Assembly (NCBI GenBank): GCA_037974665.1
Contig: CM075770.1
Span: 22,865,501 to 22,929,500, forward strand
Direction: 5' to 3'
DNA length: 64,000 nt
Origin: Ehretia macrophylla
Taxonomy: Eukaryota > Streptophyta > Magnoliopsida > Boraginales > Ehretiaceae
Part shown: one piece after another, positions 12,645 through 24,059 of the stretch
Layout: each line of letters begins with the position of its first letter
Position numbering within the stretch: the first letter of the stretch is position 1
Translations under genes and position numbers: made by a program
Notes under the pieces: model-generated
The model's input: only the letters and a program-made list of their open reading frames with translations
Told to the model about the DNA's origin: nothing
Databases searched by the model: none

Positions 12645-13326
12645 ACTCGAAAGAAAGTTACTTACAATTTGGATGCTAAATGTGAATCCAGTTTCCAAGA
12701 ACTGAAGAAGAGACTAACTACAGCTCCTATACTAGCTTTACCTGAGGGTACAGAAAACTTTGTTGTCTACAGTGATGCATCTAAAGAAGGGTTGGGCTGT
12801 GTTTTAATGCAGAATGGTAAGGTGATTGCCTATGCTTCTAGGAAGTTGAAACCTTATGAAGTCAATTACCTTACACATGATCTAGAGTTAGCTGCAGTTG
12901 TGTTTGCTTTAAAGAAGTTGCATCATTACTTGTGGGGTAGCAGATTTGAAATTTTTACTAACCACAAGAGTCTCAAATATTTATTTTCACAAAAGAATTT
13001 GAATATGAGGCAGCGAAGATGGCTTGAGCTACAAATGGCTACAATTGTTCTATAAACTACGTGCCAGGTAAGGCAAATGTTGTTGCGGATGCTTTGAGCC
13101 GAAAGGCTACTATTGCAAGTTTAATTATCAAGAATTGGGAGACTTTGGAGGAAATGTGTTCATGGAAGTCGGAAGCTACTGAGGTAGGGATTCGATTTGC
13201 TAGCTTACAGATTCAGTCGGGATTGCTCGTACAAATCAGAGAGGCTCAGAATACTGATCCTCACATCTTGAAAATCCAAGAAAAAGCAAAAGGGGGAGAG
13301 TCGGAGTTTAAATTACATGCAGATGG
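12645..13326 (+). pseudogene. pol: pol: RNase H and linker, frameshifted and interrupted
   Basis: RNase H continues in frame after the double stop. The Asp in SDAS and the Glu in LELAAV are present, but the third catalytic position reads TNHKSL (aac codon at 12960-12962) where the family has Asp. A one-base frameshift lies between about 13034 and 13061. Past it the conserved PGKANVVADALSRK motif appears in another frame (from 13061). Coding sequence is then cut at 13326 by the nested LTR. Confidence 0.88.
13322..13326. repeat. Target duplication of the nested LTR (left), gatgg
   Basis: gatgg immediately precedes tgtgataaccc and recurs at 16100-16104 after the terminal caca. The pol frame reads straight across if one copy plus the insert is ignored. 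Confidence 0.93.
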
Positions 13327-13846
13327 TGTGATAACCCGAACCCGGCATGCATTTAATGGCATTTAATTGCATTTAACTAAGTGACATCTTAAATGTTGGC
13401 ATTGAATTTGTGTTTATTTTAGTTAAACATTTACTTGTAGCTTTATTTACATATTTCTTTTAGAAGTAATTGAAATAATACTTGAGTCAATTATTTTATG
13501 GGAATATCAACTACTTTTCATATTATTGCTAATCGGTTTTATTTTTCTTGCAATTTAATGGTCAGATTTCAATTAAATAAAAAGTAGCTCCGAGCCGGAG
13601 TAAATTTTAAACTATAATGCTTTTCAAAATGATATATTTCTTAGATTCTTTGAGATTTAATTGTTACTTCTTTGTTGTCACAACGTGCATTGCATATCGA
13701 GAGCGATAGTTAGGAAATGCATTCGAGTCCTAATCAAATAGTGAAAACTAGTGTTTGGTGTCTTAAATTTTATATTTTAATTGTTGTTAGCTAGAATTAA
13801 TATTTCATTAGTTGTTTTAGATTTAAAATGCATAAAATAAGCTAGT

Positions 13847-13884
13847 TTGACCAACTTAAGTGAGCATTGACCAAAGCTTTGACC
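13847..13884 (+). promoter_or_regulatory. W-box cluster in the nested LTR (three TTGACC)
   Basis: TTGACC at 13847, 13867 and 13879, at the same relative place as the four in the host element LTR. Conservation across two families supports function more than a single occurrence would. Confidence 0.45.
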
Positions 13885-14744
13885 TTTTTACCTTGTGTCA
13901 TCTTTTAATAGCTTATTTTAGCACAAAATAAAAAAAGAAGAAGCTGAAAACAGTGAGGAAAGGGCTGAAAATATGAAGGAGAGAAAAAAAAAAGATTTCA
14001 AATTCAAATCTTTGATTTTTCGCGTGAGCTTGCACGGGGTGGTTTCTGAGGTGTCCTACGAGGTTTTCCTAGCGTTTAGGAGTGTCTAAGGTAAGGGTTT
14101 CATCGTTATTTGCGCATTTGAAATATTTGTATCTAAACTTTAATTTTTGGATTTTATGCGTAGATCGTTAGTTTGATCGTTTTAATGCTTAAAGAATGTT
14201 CCTTGTTGATTGTAGAACATGTATTTATAGCTTTTTAACATTTTATGCGGTTGAATATTGAAATTGAAATATAAATTGTATAATGAATAGTAAATTGTGA
14301 ATAGTAAACCCTCATTTCGATGAAGTTGCTCCGTTACGCGTTCTGTTGATGTAGAAAGGTGTTAGATATGCTAGAATGCCTAAATGTGTGGTTTAATTGG
14401 AATGTGTAATGGAAAAATGAAGAAAAATGGCTTAGTGAAAGTCGGGGCCGTTTAGGTCGAGTTTAGCATTTTCTCGTTTTGCATGATGGCATTGTTTCGG
14501 GAGGCCATGGAAGTACTTTTGGTGCGATTATGGCGTTGGTTGGGTGTTTCGTTAGTATAGTTGTAGTTCAAACGAGCAAAGGGGAAAATCGGGGCTTTGC
14601 GTGAATTCTAGGGTTAAGTAGGGTTTCAGGGTCTTTAGACATGCCTTATGGTGACCTAGGAGGATTGGTGAAATCGATTTCCAAAACTCGTGGCTCGTTT
14701 GAAAGTTGGGGTCATTTTGGTGATTCCGTGTGTTTTCATAGTAT

Positions 14745-14824
14745 ATTGCTTATAGAATGCTTATGTTGCTTATAGAATGCTTATATTGCTTATAGAATGC
14801 TTATAATGCCTATAGAATACTTGT
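14745..14824 (+). repeat. Four tandem copies of a 20-bp unit in the nested LTR
   Basis: Units like attgcttatagaatgcttat at 14745, 14765, 14785 and a degenerate fourth at 14805. The host element LTR has a single related block (about 8650-8680), so this is a local expansion. Confidence 0.85.
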
Positions 14825-15457
14825 TATTGCTTGATAATGTTAGTTGGTGTTGTTCTTGTTAATTATTTGATTGTTAATGCTTGTTAATGCTTATTACGCT
14901 TGTTAGAGTTGGTTGTTGATTGAAATGTTTAACAATTGTTGATAATGCTTGATATCTCATTTATTTCCTCTATTTTGTATTGTTGTGCTATCGCTCGTTA
15001 TCGCCTTGTGTCGTGTCTTGCATTGCATAGTGTCAGGGCGGTGTGATGGGCCTCTCCGGGTAGCCTCGGGTTGCCGGTGTTGGTTGCCCTAGCTCCGTGT
15101 CTTATTCCCTTTTCTCGCTTGGGTTTCCTCCTAGGGAGATTTGGGTCCTAGAATTGATGGTTACTCCCGGGGTATTCCAAACTGGTGTTATAAGGTGGTT
15201 GCGCGCTTATTGTCATCGTTGTCAACATCAAGCTCGAGATTGATGTATCGCTCGTGAAATGGTTTATTGCTCGTAAGAGTGAACCATAGCCTTCAGAGTG
15301 TGGTATAGCTTTGAATGGTTGTGTTAATGCTTTCACTAATTGCTGATTGTATTGATTGTTTGTCTTGATTGCTTATTTATCAGTTATATTGCTTAACTGT
15401 CTTATTTGCATTGCACGACTTTCTTTCTCTCCAATTCGATATCTGTCTCGCCCTCAC

Positions 15458-15482
15458 TGAGTATACGTGTTGTGTATACTCA
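15458..15482 (+). other. Stem-loop in the nested LTR
   Basis: tgagtatac (15458-15466) pairs perfectly with gtatactca (15474-15482) around a 7-nt loop. It follows ccctcac. Same position and flank as the stem-loop at 9195 but with a different stem. Confidence 0.65.
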
Positions 15483-16099
15483 CTCCTCACCACCACATTT
15501 CAGGAAACGTCATGTTAGCTGGAAAGTTCGTGATTTCGTGAAAGTTCGTGCCTGAAGGGTTGTCTTGCATGCTATGTGGCTTGATTTGTCAAAGATGCAA
15601 GATGTATGCTTTTATGTATTGTATGTATTTAATGTCAAAAGAAATGTAATCTAAATTAGCTAAATAGTTGAGGTAAATTGATAAGCTAGTTATGTAATCA
15701 GTTAGCATAGTTTAACTTCAATGCATGTTTGTAATGTCCCAAGGAAAAGAATTAGAATGGCATGATAGTTTATTTTATGCGGTAGCTTAGTATGGTTTAA
15801 TTGTCTAGTTGAATGTACTTGTCAAAAATGAAAAGAGATAGGTTAGCTTTTAAATTGGAAATGTATGTATACTTGCTGAGTTTAATTGTTGAGAACCAAG
15901 GCTCGGATGGTCTTGAGGTAGTTTTGTATGGTTGGACACGGTGTTGGTCTACTTATATGCTGTCGTAGGTTTTACATTTCGCCTAGAAACAGGGGAGACT
16001 CTGTCCGTTTTCCCTGAAAATTATGCCCGGGTTTGGATTTGGGTTGTGATTAGATCGATTGATAGAACTCCCGGTCTTGAGAGGGATCGGGGTGTCACA

Positions 16100-16104
16100 G
16101 ATGG
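16100..16104. repeat. Target duplication of the nested LTR (right), gatgg
   Basis: Partner of 13322-13326. Confidence 0.93.
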
Positions 16105-17443
16105 TATCTTTAGATTCAGGGATAGAGTGTGTGTTCCTGGTGATCCGACTTTGAAGAATGAGATTCTGTCCGAGGCACATAATTCAAGATATACAATTCA
16201 CCCGGGCAGTACTAAAATGTATAGGGATCTGAAACAACACTTCTGGTGGAACAATATGAAGAGGGAGATTGCTGGGTATGTAGCCAGGTGTTTAACTTGT
16301 CAGAGGGTTAAAGTGGAGCATCAGAGGCCAGCTGGGCTTCTGCAACCGTTGTCGATTCCGCAATGGAAGTGGGTGCATATAACAATGGACCTTGTGACCG
16401 ATCTTCCTAGATCTCCGAGAGGATGTGATTCTGTTTGGGTTGTTGTGGACCGATTGACTAAAGTTTCACATTTTATTCCTGTGAACAAATAGGATAGCCT
16501 TGATAAACTAGCTGAGCTTTATGTTGCTAATATTGTGAGACTTCATGGTGTGCCACGGAGTATAGTGTCAGATAGAGATCCTAGATTTAGATCTCGTTTT
16601 TGGCAGAAGTTGCAAGAGGCTATGGGAACTACATTGAGCTTCAGTACTGCATACCATCCACAAACTGATGGCCAGTTTGAGAGAACTATCAGAATCTTGG
16701 AGGACATGCTTCGGGCATGTGTGTTAGACTTTGGGAAGAATTGGGAGAAGTTTTTGCCTTTAGCGGAGTTCGCCTACAATAATAGTTATCAATCTACTAT
16801 AGGTATGGCTCTCTACGAGGCGTTGTACGGTCGTAAATGTAGATCCCCATTGTATTGGGAAGAGGTTGGAGAGATGAGAACAGTTGATCCGACTGTGTTA
16901 CCTGAGATGATTAAGATGGTAGATAATGTTCACCTTATTCGCCAGCGTATGCTTACAGCTCAGAGTCGCCAGAAGAGTTATGCGGATAAGCACCATCGGG
17001 ATCTTGAGTTTGCTTTGGAAGATTGGGTATTTCTTAAGATTTCTCCTCGAAAAGGATTGATTCGGCACGGTAAGAGCGGGAAACTTAGTCCCAGGTATGT
17101 GGGTCCGTTTGAGATCACCGAAAAGGTGGGTCCTTTAGCTTATCGGTTAGCTTTACCTCCGAGCTTGTCGAGACTACACGATGTTTTCCACGTGTCAATG
17201 TTGAGAAAATACCATCCAGACCCTTCACATGTACTTGAACCAGAGCCTTTGCAGATTGAGGAAAAGTTAACTTATGAAGAGAAACCGAATCGAATTGTGG
17301 ATCGAAAAGTTCAAGAACTTCACAGGAAGAGTATTCCGTTAGTAAAGGTTTTGTGGAATCATCATGGGTTTGAGGAAGCGACTTGGGAAAGAGAAGACCA
17401 GGTTCGGAGTCAGTATCCGGAGTTGTTTGTTGACCAGGTATGA
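16100..17443 (+). pseudogene. pol: pol: integrase with C-terminal chromodomain, one stop
   Basis: Coding resumes in frame at the target duplication. HHCC zinc-binding region at about 16172-16310 (EAHN...TIHPG...ARCLTCQ). The catalytic triad is complete: Asp 16388-16390, Asp 16571-16573 and Glu 16679-16681, with 35 residues between the second Asp and the Glu. A TAG at 16490-16492 splits the core. The C-terminus (about 17290-17440, ending in YPELF) looks like a chromoviral chromodomain, which in relatives steers insertion to heterochromatin. The frame stops with TGA at 17441. Confidence 0.9.
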
Positions 17444-17465
17444 ATTGCGTGGGCGCAATTGTTTT

Positions 17466-17478
17466 AAGGGGGAGAGGG
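17466..17478 (+). other. Polypurine tract
   Basis: aagggggagaggg directly abuts the 3' LTR, the usual position of the plus-strand primer. Confidence 0.9.
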
Positions 17479-17987
17479 TATAATACCTGAGCCCAGAATG
17501 TGGAATTTTCTTGTTTATTATTCTGAAAATTATATTTTCTTAAGTTCTTTGAAATCAAATTGTTGCTTCTTTATTGTCGCAAGGTGCATTGCATTTCGAG
17601 AGCGATAGTTACAGGGTGACTTCTAGTCCTCAACAAATAGTGAAACTAGTATTTTAGTGTCTTAAATTTTATATTTTATTTGTTGTTAGCTAGAATTAAT
17701 TTGGTGATGTTGTTATAGCATTTAAATGCATGAAAATAGGCTAAATTGACCAAATTAAGTTAGGTTGACCAAGTGCCTTGACCTTTGACCAAGCTTGTCA
17801 CCTTATAAGCTTATAACATAACAAAATAAAATAAAAAGACAAGCACAAACAGAAAACCTGCTGGCCCAAACATAGAGAGAAAAAAAAAAGATTTTCAACT
17901 TCCAAACTTCCAATCTTCGCGTGAGCTTGTGCGGGGTTGATACCGAGGCATCCAGCATTGTTTTCCTAGCGACTAGGAGTGTCTAAG

Positions 17988-19248
17988 GTGAGGGAAGCAC
18001 GTTATTTGCGCATTTGAATAACATGTATATCAACTTTGTGATTTTTGGATTTTATCCGTAGTTTGTTGTTTTAATCGTTTTAATGCTTAAAGAATGTTCC
18101 TTGACAATTGTAGAACATGTATTTATAGCTTTTTTAACATTTTCTGCTATTGAATGTTGAGATTGTAATTTAAAATGGTAATTGAATAGTAAAACATGAA
18201 TAGTAAACCCTCGAAACGTAGAAGTTGCGTTGTTATGCTTTCTGTTGATGTGAAAAGATGCTAGATATGCTAGAATGCCTAAATGCATGATTTGTTTAGG
18301 TTGCGTATGGGAAAAACAAGGAAAAATGCATTGGTGAAAGTCGGGGTCGTTTAGGTCGAGTTTAGCATTTTCTCGTTTTGCGTGTTGGCATTGTCTCGGG
18401 AGGCCATGGAAGCACTTTTGGTGTGGTTATGGCGTTGGTTGGGTGTTTGGATAGAGTAGTTATAGTTCAAACGAGCAAAGAGGGAAATCGGGGCTTTGCG
18501 TGAATTATAGGGTAAAGTAGGGTTTCGGGGTCTTTAGACGTGCCTTATGGTGACCTAGGAGGATTGGTGAAGTCGGTTTCTAGAACTCGTGGCTCGTTTG
18601 GAAATAGTAGCGTTTTGATAGTTGGGGTCGATTTGTGATTTTGCTTGTTATCTTAATGTTATGCCTATAGAATGTTTAATATTGCTTGATATGCTAGTTA
18701 GAGTTGATTTTGGTTGAAATGCTTATCAACTGTTGCTATTGCGTGCGAGAGTAACCTACTTTGTTATTCTCCCACGTGTGGCTTTATTGCTCGATTGTTG
18801 CATTGTATATTGTATTGCATTCATAGAGTCAGGGGCGGAGTGATGGGCCTCTCTGGGTAGCCTCGGGTTGCCAGTGTTGGTTGCCCTAGCTCCGTGTCCT
18901 ATTCCCTTTCTCGCTTGGGTTGCCTCCTAGGGAGATTTGGGTCGTAGAATTGATGGATACTTCCGGGGTATTCCAAACTGAAGTTATAAGGTGGTTTGGG
19001 CCGGCGCGTCGTCATCGAATTCGTGATTGAAAGTTGCTCGTGGAAAGTGAATCGTATCCTTTGAATGAGTGTTTATCGTTTTAATGCTTGTCTTGTTTTA
19101 TTGTTGGCTTTGTTTGTATCTCTATATGATAATTGAATGAATTGCTTGGCTATTTGCATTGCATTCTCCTCTCATCTCCGTCATTGAGACCAATAACCCT
19201 CGCTGAGCAATAGTTTTTGCTCATTCCTTTCTATACTATATTTTACAG
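17988..19248 (+). other. Candidate intron inside the 3' LTR
   Basis: Donor-like taag|gtgagg at 17988 and acceptor-like ttttacag|g ending at 19248, 1261 bp. Downstream is a short acidic frame (EADPIEVIEE...) ending at a TGA near 19313. Inferred from motif conservation between LTR families. Confidence 0.35.
19204..19223 (+). other. Stem-loop in the 3' LTR
   Basis: tgagcaa and ttgctca around a 6-nt loop. The loop differs from the 5' LTR copy while the stem is identical. Confidence 0.6.
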
Positions 19249-19768
19249 GAGTAGTTGAAGCGGACCCTATTGAGGTAATTGAGGAGGAGGAGCAAGTGGA
19301 GGTGTTTCCTTGATAGCACTTCTTTGCCTAGCTGGTAGTTGGTTGCCAGACTTTTGTGCGAGCCATGCTTGATGTGTTTAATGCTTGGTCGTCACTTTAT
19401 TTTGAGGCTTGTAGCCTTGTATGTAGTTCTATTTTGAGGCCTTTATGGTCTTTTGTTGTAAAAGTTTAAAGGATTGTGAAGTTGTAAAGATACACTCTTA
19501 TGACTAGTAAAGAATTGCATACTAATGGTTAACTGTTTAGTGGCACGAATACTTATGTAGTATGCATGACATTTTTGGTTTGCAAAGTTGTTAATGAGAA
19601 GATGTATATTTTCTAAAAGAAAATTGTCTTGATGCAAATGTTTATTATGGCTTTCGCAAGTATTATGTTGAATGTAGGGTTTTCGGATCGTCCACGGTAT
19701 AGAGGAGACTCCGTCCGTGTGTCGGGTCCGGGCTTGGCCTTTTGCGGGGTCGGATCAGGGGCGTGACA

Positions 19769-22700
19769 CTTGGGACCAGGTCTCCGTTGCTCAGGTGCCC
19801 ATAACTTTTGAGCCGTATGGAGTTACGCGGCGCACAGCATACCGTTGGAAAGCTCTCCGAGAGCTCTACGGCGGAGGCAACAAGCCTGCTCGACCGCACC
19901 TATTTTCAGAGCCCAAAATCGAACGTTTTCATCAGTTTTGGGATACTTTTATTCTTCTGCGCTGTTTTACCGTCCTGGATCGTACGTCGTGAGCCGCGAA
20001 AAGGACGACAACCTAATCCATCGCATTTCTATTACCAAATCGCACGGCACGTTGGGCAAGACAACTTCACTTCATACAGAGGCTGGGCCTGCAAACCGAG
20101 GGCGTGGGGCTTGAGACCAGGTCTCCGTCGCTCCGCTGCCCATAACTTTTGATCCGTAAGGAGTTACACGGCGCACAACATATCGTTGGAAAGCTCTCCG
20201 AGAGCTCTACGACAGGGGGCATTAAGCCTACTTGGTGGCTCCTATTTTCGGAGCCCAAAATCAAACAGTTTTATCAGTATCAGGACACTTTTTTTCTTTT
20301 GCACTATTTTTTTGTCCCGGATCGTACGTCGTGAGCCACGAAAAGGACGACAACCTAATCCATCACATTTCTATCACTGAATCCCACTGTAGCATGGGCA
20401 GGAGAACTTCACTTCACGTAGAGGATGGGCCCCCAAACCGAGGGCGTGGGGCTTGGGACCAGGTCTCCGTCGCTCAGGTGCCCATAACTTTTGATCTGTA
20501 AGGAGTTACGTGGTGCACAACATACCGTTTTAAAGCTCTCCGAGAGCTCTACGACGGGGGCAACAAGCCTTCTTGGCTGTGCCTATTTTCAGATCCCAAA
20601 ATCAAACATTTTCATCAGTTTCGGGACACTTTTCTTCTTTTGCACTATTTTTTCATCCCGGATCGTACGTCGTGAGCCGCAAAAAGGACGACAACCTAAT
20701 CCATAACATTTCTATTACCGAATCCCACGGCACCTTGGGCAAGAGAACTTCACTTCACGTAGAGGCTGGGCCCGTAAACCTAGGGCGTAGGGCTTGTGAC
20801 CAAGTCTCCGCCGCTCCAATGCCCATAACTTTTTATATGCAAGGAGTTACGTGTCGCACAGTACACCGTTCGAAAGCTCTCCGAGAGCTCTACGACGGGG
20901 GAAGAAAGCCCGCTTGGCTGCGCCTGTTTTCAGAGCCCAAAATCAAATGTTTTCATCAGTTTCGGCACACTTTTTATAATTTTGCGCTGATTTTTTGTCC
21001 CGGATCGTACGTCGTGAGCAGCAAAAAGGATGACAACCTAATCCATCACATTTCTATTATCGAATTCCACGGCACCTTGGGCAGGACAACTTCACTTCAC
21101 GTAGAGGCTGGGCCCGCAAACCAAGGGCATGGTGTTTGGGACCTGGTCTCCGTCGCTCCGGTGCCCATATCTTTTTATCCGTAAGGAGTTACGCGGCGCA
21201 TAGCATACTGTTGGAAAGCTCTCCGAGAGCTCAATGACGGGGACAACAAACCTACTAAGCTGTGCCTATTTTCGGAGACCAAAATTGAACATTTTCATCA
21301 GTTTGGGGACACTTTTATTCTTTTGCGCGGTTTTTCCTTCCCTGATCGTACTTCGTGAGCCGCGAAACAGACGACAACCTAATCCACCACATTTCTATTA
21401 CCGAATCCCACGGCACCTTGGGCAGGAAAACTTCACTTCACATAGAGGCTGGGCCTACAAACCGAGTGTGTGGGGCTTGAGATCAGGTCTCTGTCGCTCC
21501 GGTACCCATAACTTTTGATCCGTAAGGAGTTACGCAGTGTACAGCATACCGTTGGAAAGATCTTCGAGACCTTTATGACAGGGGCAGCAAGCTTGCTGGG
21601 CTGCGCCTATTTTCAGAGCCCAAAATCGAACGTTTTTATTAGTTTCGAGACGCTTTTATTCTTTTGCACTGTTTTTCCGTCCAGGATCGTACGTCGTGAA
21701 CCACAAAAAGGACGACAACCTAATCCATCACATTTCTATTACCGAATCTCACGACACCTTGGACAAGACAACGTCACTTCACGTAGAGGATGGGCCCGCA
21801 AACCGAGGTTGTATGGTTTGTGACCAGGTCTCCGTCGTTCTGGTGCCCGTAACTTATGATCCGTATAGAATTACGGGGCGTACAGCATACCGTGGGAAAG
21901 CTCTCCAGGAGCTCTATGGCGGGGGCAGCAAGCCTGCTCGGCTGCGCCTTTTTTTGAAGTAAAAAAATCTAACATTTTCATAAGTTTCGGTATACTTTTC
22001 GTCTATTGTACTGTTTTTTCATCCCGGATCGTACCGAGTAAGCCGCGAAAAGGACGACAACCTAATCCATCACATTTCTATTACCGAATCCTACGGAACC
22101 TTGGGTAAGACAACTTCACTTCACATAGAGGCTGGGCCCGCAAACTGAGGGCATGGGGCTTGGGACCAGGTCTCCGTCGCTCTGGTGCCTCTAACTTTTG
22201 ATCCGTAAGAAGTTACGCAGAGCAGAGCATACCGTTGGAAAGCTCTCCGAGGGCTCTACGACGGAGCAGCAAGCCTGCTCGGCTACGCCTATTTTCAAAG
22301 CCAAAAATCAAACGTTTTCATCAGTTTCGGAACTCTTTTCTTCTTTTTTCGCTATTTTTCTGTCCTGGATCGTATGTCGCGAGCCGCAAAAAGGACGACT
22401 ACCTAATCCATCACATTTCTATTACCGAATTCCACGGAACCTTAGGCAAGACAACTTCACTTCATGTAGAGGTTGGGCCTGCAAATCGAGGGCATGGGGC
22501 TTATGACCAGGTCTGCGTCGCTCCGGTGCTCATAACTTTTGATTCGTAAAGAGTTACGCGGTGCACAGCATACCGTTGGAAAGCTCTCCGAGAGCTCTAC
22601 AACGTGGGCAGCAAGCTTGCTTCACTGCGCCTATTTTCAGAGCCCAAAATCAAACATTTTCATCAGTTTCGGGATACTTTTCTTCTTTTGCGCTGTTTGT

Positions 22701-23765
22701 TCATCCCGGATCGTACCAAGTGAGCCGCGAAAAGGACGACAACCTAATCCATCACATTTCTATTACCGAATCCCATGGCACCTTAGGCAAGACAACTTCA
22801 CTTCACGTAGAGGTTGGGCCCACAAACCGAGGGCGTGGGGCTTGGGACCAGGTCACCGTCGCTCCGGTGCCCATAACTTTTGATCCGTATGGAGTTACGC
22901 GACACATCATGCCGTTCGAAAACTCTCCGAGACTTCTATGATGGGGGTAACAAGCCTGCTCGGCTGCGCCAATTTTTGGAGCCCAAAATTGAACGTTTTC
23001 ATCAGTTTCGGGACACTTTTCTTCTTTTGCGTTGTTTTTTCATCCCGGATCGTACGTCGTGAGTCGCGAAAAGGAAAACCACCTAATCTATCGCATTTCT
23101 ATTACCGAATCCCACGACACCTTGGGCAAGAGAACTTCACTTCACGTAGAGGCTGGGCCAGCAAACCGAGGGAGTGGGCTCGTGACCAGGTCTCAGTCGC
23201 TCCGGTTCCCATAACTTTTGATTTGTAAGGAGTTACACGGCGTACAGCAAACCGTTGGAAAGCTCTCCGAGAGCTCTACGACAGGGGCAACAAGCCTGCT
23301 CAGCTGCGCATATTTTTGGAGCCCAAAAATGAACGTTTTCATCAATTTTGGGACACTTTTCTTCTTTTGTGTTGTTTTTCCTTCCCGGATCGTACGTCGT
23401 GAGCCACGAAATGGACGACAACCTAATCCATCACATTTATATTACCAAATCCCATGGCACCTTGGCAAAACAACTTAGCTTCGCGTAGAGGCTGGGCCCG
23501 TAAACCGAGGTCGTGGGGCTTGTGACCAGGTCCTCGTCGCTCTGGTGCCCATAACTTTTGATTCGTAAGGAGTTACGCGGTGAACAGCATACCGTTGGAA
23601 AGCTCTCCGAGAGCACTACGACGGGGGCAGCAAGCCTGCTAAGCTGCGCCAATTTTTGGAGCCCAAAATTGAACATTATTATCAGTTTCGGGCCACTTTT
23701 TTTACTTTTGTACTATTTTTCCATCCCAAATCGTACGACGTGAGCCGCTAAAAGGACGACAACCT
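19769..23765 (+). repeat. ~340-bp satellite array, block B
   Basis: Continuation of block A after the insertion; the first five bases (cttgg) are the right target duplication. Monomers phase at 19802, 20143, 20485, 20826, 21168, 21509, 21850, 22192, 22533, 22874, 23212 and 23552. The pair at 19802/20143 resembles the pair at 6838/7179 left of the insertion (gtatggagttacgc, then gggggcattaag), so the element entered between two copies of a dimer. The last monomer joins the first 5S unit at cctaa|ctcgcg near 23765. Confidence 0.93.
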
Positions 23766-23940
23766 AACTCGCGAGACATTAGAGGGCGCTACAACGCGTC
23801 GATATCACGTCTTGCGAGGATGCTGCATTGTTGAAGATGATGGGTTGTCGTTAAGCCCATTGGGCCTTTTGAATGGGCCATCTCTCTAGGCTGGGATTGT
23901 GAAACGTCAACACATAAGGGATTTATGCCCTCAACAAGAC

Positions 23941-24059
23941 GGGTACGATCATACCAGCACTAATGCACCGGATCCCATTAGAACTCTGAAGTTAAGCATG
24001 CCTAGGCGAGAATAGTACTAGGATAGGTGAACCCCTAGGAAGTCCTCATGTTGCACCCC
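23941..24059 (+). rRNA. 5S: 5S rRNA gene copy 1, diverged
   Basis: 119-nt plant-type 5S, the component of the large ribosomal subunit made by RNA polymerase III from internal promoter boxes (about nt 50-64, 67-72, 80-97). Variants in these entries are given against the majority of the 43 copies. This first copy, at the satellite edge, has 11 changes (G5A, C39T, C47T, G58A, T62C, G64A, G72A, G85A, C91A, G97A, G108A). Several fall in the promoter boxes, so it is probably a pseudogene. Confidence 0.9.

Larger units (their letters stand above)
14091..15503 (+). other. Candidate intron inside the nested LTR
   Basis: Donor-like tctaag|gtaagg at 14091 and acceptor-like cacatttcag|g ending at 15503, 1413 bp. 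The same donor and acceptor contexts occur in the other LTR families here. Splicing is inferred from motifs only. Confidence 0.35.
13327..16099 (+). mobile_element. Nested solo LTR (2773 bp) of a related chromovirus
   Basis: Begins tgtgataacccg, ends ggggtgtcaca, flanked by a perfect 5-bp duplication. It has no primer site, polypurine tract or coding region, so it is a solo LTR left by LTR-LTR recombination. It shares blocks with the host element's LTR (for example 'ggtgacctaggaggattggtg', 'gggcctctc', 'gttggttgccctagctcc') but is a distinct, longer family. It carries its own three W-boxes, splice-like sites and stem-loop. Confidence 0.92.
7492..19768 (+). mobile_element. Ty3/gypsy chromovirus (Tekay/Del-like), defective, with nested solo LTR
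   Basis: Complete LTR retrotransposon skeleton: 5' LTR 7492-9758, primer-binding site 9767-9778, gag-pol remnants 10071-17443, polypurine tract 17466-17478, 3' LTR 17479-19768, with a perfect 5-bp target duplication. Order is gag, zinc knuckles, protease, RT, RNase H, integrase and C-terminal chromodomain, which defines Ty3/gypsy chromoviruses. Long LTRs plus a tRNA-iMet primer site suggest the Tekay (Del) lineage (inference). It cannot encode a working polyprotein: six in-frame stops, one frameshift and altered catalytic residues. Removing the nested LTR leaves about 9.5 kb. Confidence 0.95.
17479..19768 (+). repeat. 3' LTR of the chromovirus (2290 bp)
   Basis: Starts tataatacctgag (the terminal TG has become TA) and ends gcgtgaca. 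It keeps the fuller donor-like site tctaag|gtgagg (17988) that is shortened in the 5' copy, and a better acceptor, attttacag|g. The mutated terminus and scattered differences from the 5' LTR indicate an insertion of some age. Confidence 0.93.

Noticed and set aside
15932..16099. Apparent N-terminal extension of the integrase frame
   Set aside because: These codons lie inside the nested LTR and are joined to integrase only by the insertion.
17115..17558. 147-codon minus-strand frame
   Set aside because: Opposite the integrase C-terminus and LTR start; shadow frame.
1..23765. Centromeric satellite
   Set aside because: Length and chromovirus content would allow it, but nothing in the sequence shows centromere function, and the relation to the 5S spacer explains the array without it.
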